From Leishmania panamensis (lineage: Eukaryota; Euglenozoa; Kinetoplastea; Trypanosomatida; Trypanosomatidae): 64,000 nucleotides of DNA. This document shows positions 62,424 to 64,000 of this stretch, in pieces. Position 1 is the stretch's first letter, and each line of letters starts with the position of its first letter. Where the stretch lies: the NCBI RefSeq assembly GCF_000755165.1, contig NC_025864.1:534948-598947 (forward strand), written 5' to 3'. The notes beneath the pieces are model-generated. The model was not told the DNA's origin. It ran no database searches and worked only from the letters and a program-made list of their open reading frames with translations. The translations under genes were made by a program, and so were the position numbers.

Positions 62424-64000
62424 ATGCGTCGAGTAAAAGACACCCTCTCGCGACGAGGTGTCTTTTCTTCAGCACCTGCCGCCGCCTCCGTAAACCATTC
62501 GCTGTTTTTCGCGCCTTTCTTTCCGCATACGCGGCGCCTGCTTCACATGCCGCCTGGCGGCTTTGAGGACGCACTGCCGGACTCGTTTGGCAGACATAGC
62601 GGAAAGGGGGAGCTGAGCACTGTGAACCTACACAGTAAACGGCAGAATGCACGACGTGTAAAGAGGTGTCGGCGAAAGCTGCGGGTGCCTCCGGCGTCTT
62701 CGCCTCCCCCGACACTCGCCAAGGTGAAAGGTGAACTGTTGCACCTCATACAGCAGACGCGGGAGGCGCGCGAAGAGGCCCTGTCAAGACCCACAGAGGT
62801 GGTGGGCATGAGCGCTGCCGAAGTGTGGTCCCCTCTGTCTGCAAGCAGGGTCCTACCGACAGAGGTTGCCGATAGTATTTACCAAGGCGAGGAGAGGGAG
62901 AGCAGGTCAACGTTTCACTCACCGCACACCACCTTTTTTGGCTGCGAGACTGGCGACTCCGCAGCAGCAGTGAGTGCGGCGAGCGCGTCATCCCCGGTTT
63001 TGTCACTCGCCGTGACGTCATCACCAGAAGAGGCGTGGCCATCACACGAGGATGCCATGGAGCGGCTCTACGCCGTCAAGCCGACAAGCACAATATTCGG
63101 GAGCGACCTTGACAGACTCGAGCGAGACATGATGCGGGAGTACCACCAGAGGGGTGCCAGGCTTCCACCGTGTGACCGGGTGTACGCCGAGTTTGGTGGC
63201 AGCCAACGCGGTCGGCGAATGCAGTGGGAGCCGTCATCGTCCTTTGATCATCTTGCCACCTCCGATTTCCGCTTCGATGCTCGTAGCGAAACAGTCGTTG
63301 GGGATTCTACTAACCGCAACTTGGCTGCATACCATTTTTACGCTGAGGCATACCAGGCGCAACAGGAGGAGAACAGGCGGCTTCAATGCAGCAGGACCAC
63401 AAACAGCAAGGGTATCAGCCTTTGCCGCGTCGACCGAGGCGCTAGTGTCGGCGCCAAGACTGATCTTCCCGCCTCGGAGAATCCTCACTTTCCCGCCGAA
63501 GGCCCCGATGACGCGGAACACTTGAGGACTTTGTTATCCGCAGACGTCGGCGCGCCCGACATGGCGCTCCTTGGCGGTGTCAGCAGCGCGCCAAAGGAGG
63601 TCGTAGTGGACGCGCGGACGGACTACAAGTCGCGGCTTTCGATTGCGCCAAGTCTACCCTGCGAAGGCGAGGACACGAACTGCATCGTTTATGACGCGTA
63701 TCATCAGAGACCAACCGACAACACACTTCTGGAGGTGCGCGGTGTGGATTACTGGGTCGACGATGAGAACAGATGTCGTGTGGAAGAACGTAGTGCACAT
63801 CGGCAGGAGTCAATTGCGAGAGAGATGCTGCAAGAAGGGGCCGTGGATACCAGCGAGACGGAGTACAGCACGAACAAAGTGCGCAAGGAGACGCTTCTGT
63901 ACTTTCAGGCGCACCCAATCAACGAGATGATTCAGGAGCCTTTTGTCCGCATTCGCCAGTTCATGCCTCCTGGTGGTGGCCCCAGAGTCTCCTTCAACCC
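62424..64000 (+). CDS. Large unidentified protein, N-terminal part (3' end outside window)
   Basis: An ATG at 62424 opens a frame of 525 codons with no stop up to the last base, which I verified codon by codon; the gene continues beyond the window. The N terminus is basic and Ser/Ala-rich (MRRVKDTLSRRGVFSSAPAAA), compatible with a mitochondrial presequence. A Lys/Arg-rich stretch (about 75-90) and a helical segment (LAKVKGELLHLIQQTREAREEAL, about 100-120) follow. Ser-rich linkers then alternate with conserved-looking charged segments: FGSDLDRLERDMMREYHQRGARLPPC, AAYHFYAEAYQAQQEENRRL, and near the end RKETLLYFQAHPINEMIQEPF. Codon use is high-GC3, like the established genes. I recognise no domain; the length, composition and lack of stops make it a real gene. 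Confidence 0.8.
   Translation, partial: MRRVKDTLSRRGVFSSAPAAASVNHSLFFAPFFPHTRRLLHMPPGGFEDALPDSFGRHSGKGELSTVNLHSKRQNARRVKRCRRKLRVPPASSPPPTLAKVKGELLHLIQQTREAREEALSRPTEVVGMSAAEVWSPLSASRVLPTEVADSIYQGEERESRSTFHSPHTTFFGCETGDSAAAVSAASASSPVLSLAVTSSPEEAWPSHEDAMERLYAVKPTSTIFGSDLDRLERDMMREYHQRGARLPPCDRVYAEFGGSQRGRRMQWEPSSSFDHLATSDFRFDARSETVVGDSTNRNLAAYHFYAEAYQAQQEENRRLQCSRTTNSKGISLCRVDRGASVGAKTDLPASENPHFPAEGPDDAEHLRTLLSADVGAPDMALLGGVSSAPKEVVVDARTDYKSRLSIAPSLPCEGEDTNCIVYDAYHQRPTDNTLLEVRGVDYWVDDENRCRVEERSAHRQESIAREMLQEGAVDTSETEYSTNKVRKETLLYFQAHPINEMIQEPFVRIRQFMPPGGGPRVSFN

Noticed and set aside
1..64000. tRNA, rRNA, snoRNA genes, spliced-leader arrays and CRISPR arrays
   Set aside because: I looked for TTCGAAT-type tRNA boxes, tandem arrays and regularly spaced repeats and saw none I could support.

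Overview
The window is nuclear DNA from a trypanosomatid of the Leishmania group. Every convincing gene is intronless and on the + strand, as expected of one polycistronic unit. Genes are separated by 0.3-4 kb spacers full of polypyrimidine tracts and CA/CT microsatellites, which are the signals for trans-splicing and polyadenylation. The products are Leishmania-type: a CPA-like cathepsin L, MPK4, a divergent TBP/TRF4, a LeishIF4E-2-like cap-binding protein, a TUTase-like nucleotidyltransferase, and DIRE/SIDER retroposon debris. From memory (not checked), the order TBP - CPA - MPK4 - IF4E-2 matches Leishmania chromosome 19. Species cannot be fixed. A CPA with a C-terminal extension and a tyrosine-recombinase-like relic would fit Viannia or a related genus better than L. 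major, but this is inference.

Layout. 1-5.3 kb: 3' end of a GUP1-like MBOAT acyltransferase, then a decayed paralogue ending near a 20-N assembly gap. 6.7-15.5 kb: PAP2 lipid phosphatase, a small signal/TM protein, a short protein of the 'MFGRRV' family and a PDZ protein. 17.8-31.8 kb: CDF metal transporter, TBP, RMDN-type TPR protein, TUTase-like enzyme and the cysteine peptidase. 31.8-43.1 kb: an 11-kb gene-free, mostly very GC-rich graveyard. It holds a 0.6-kb duplicate of an upstream spacer, a possible tyrosine recombinase relic (+) and a broken ingi/L1Tc-clade LINE (DIRE, - strand) with recognisable EN, RT and RNase H remains. 43.1-49.3 kb: an unusually AT-rich, compact block with PIH1, MPK4, a CPR-like flavin oxidoreductase and a small CX9C protein. 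50-64 kb: FYVE-kinase, eIF4E-2, a second 'MFGRRV' protein, a TPT-type transporter, a 4-kb repeat-rich spacer and a large unidentified ORF open at the window end.

The genes are housekeeping genes with no common pathway; neighbours share transcription, not function. The most unusual signals are four. (1) A 415-bp repeat is present twice with one mismatch, one copy having an A-tail and a 10-13 bp target duplication, plus an identical 221-bp third piece. This looks like a young SINE-like retroposon. (2) The CPA-like peptidase carries a CPB/cruzipain-style cysteine-rich extension. (3) There is a sharp AT-rich, compact island right after the retroelement graveyard. (4) A ~620-bp spacer is duplicated almost unchanged 22 kb apart.
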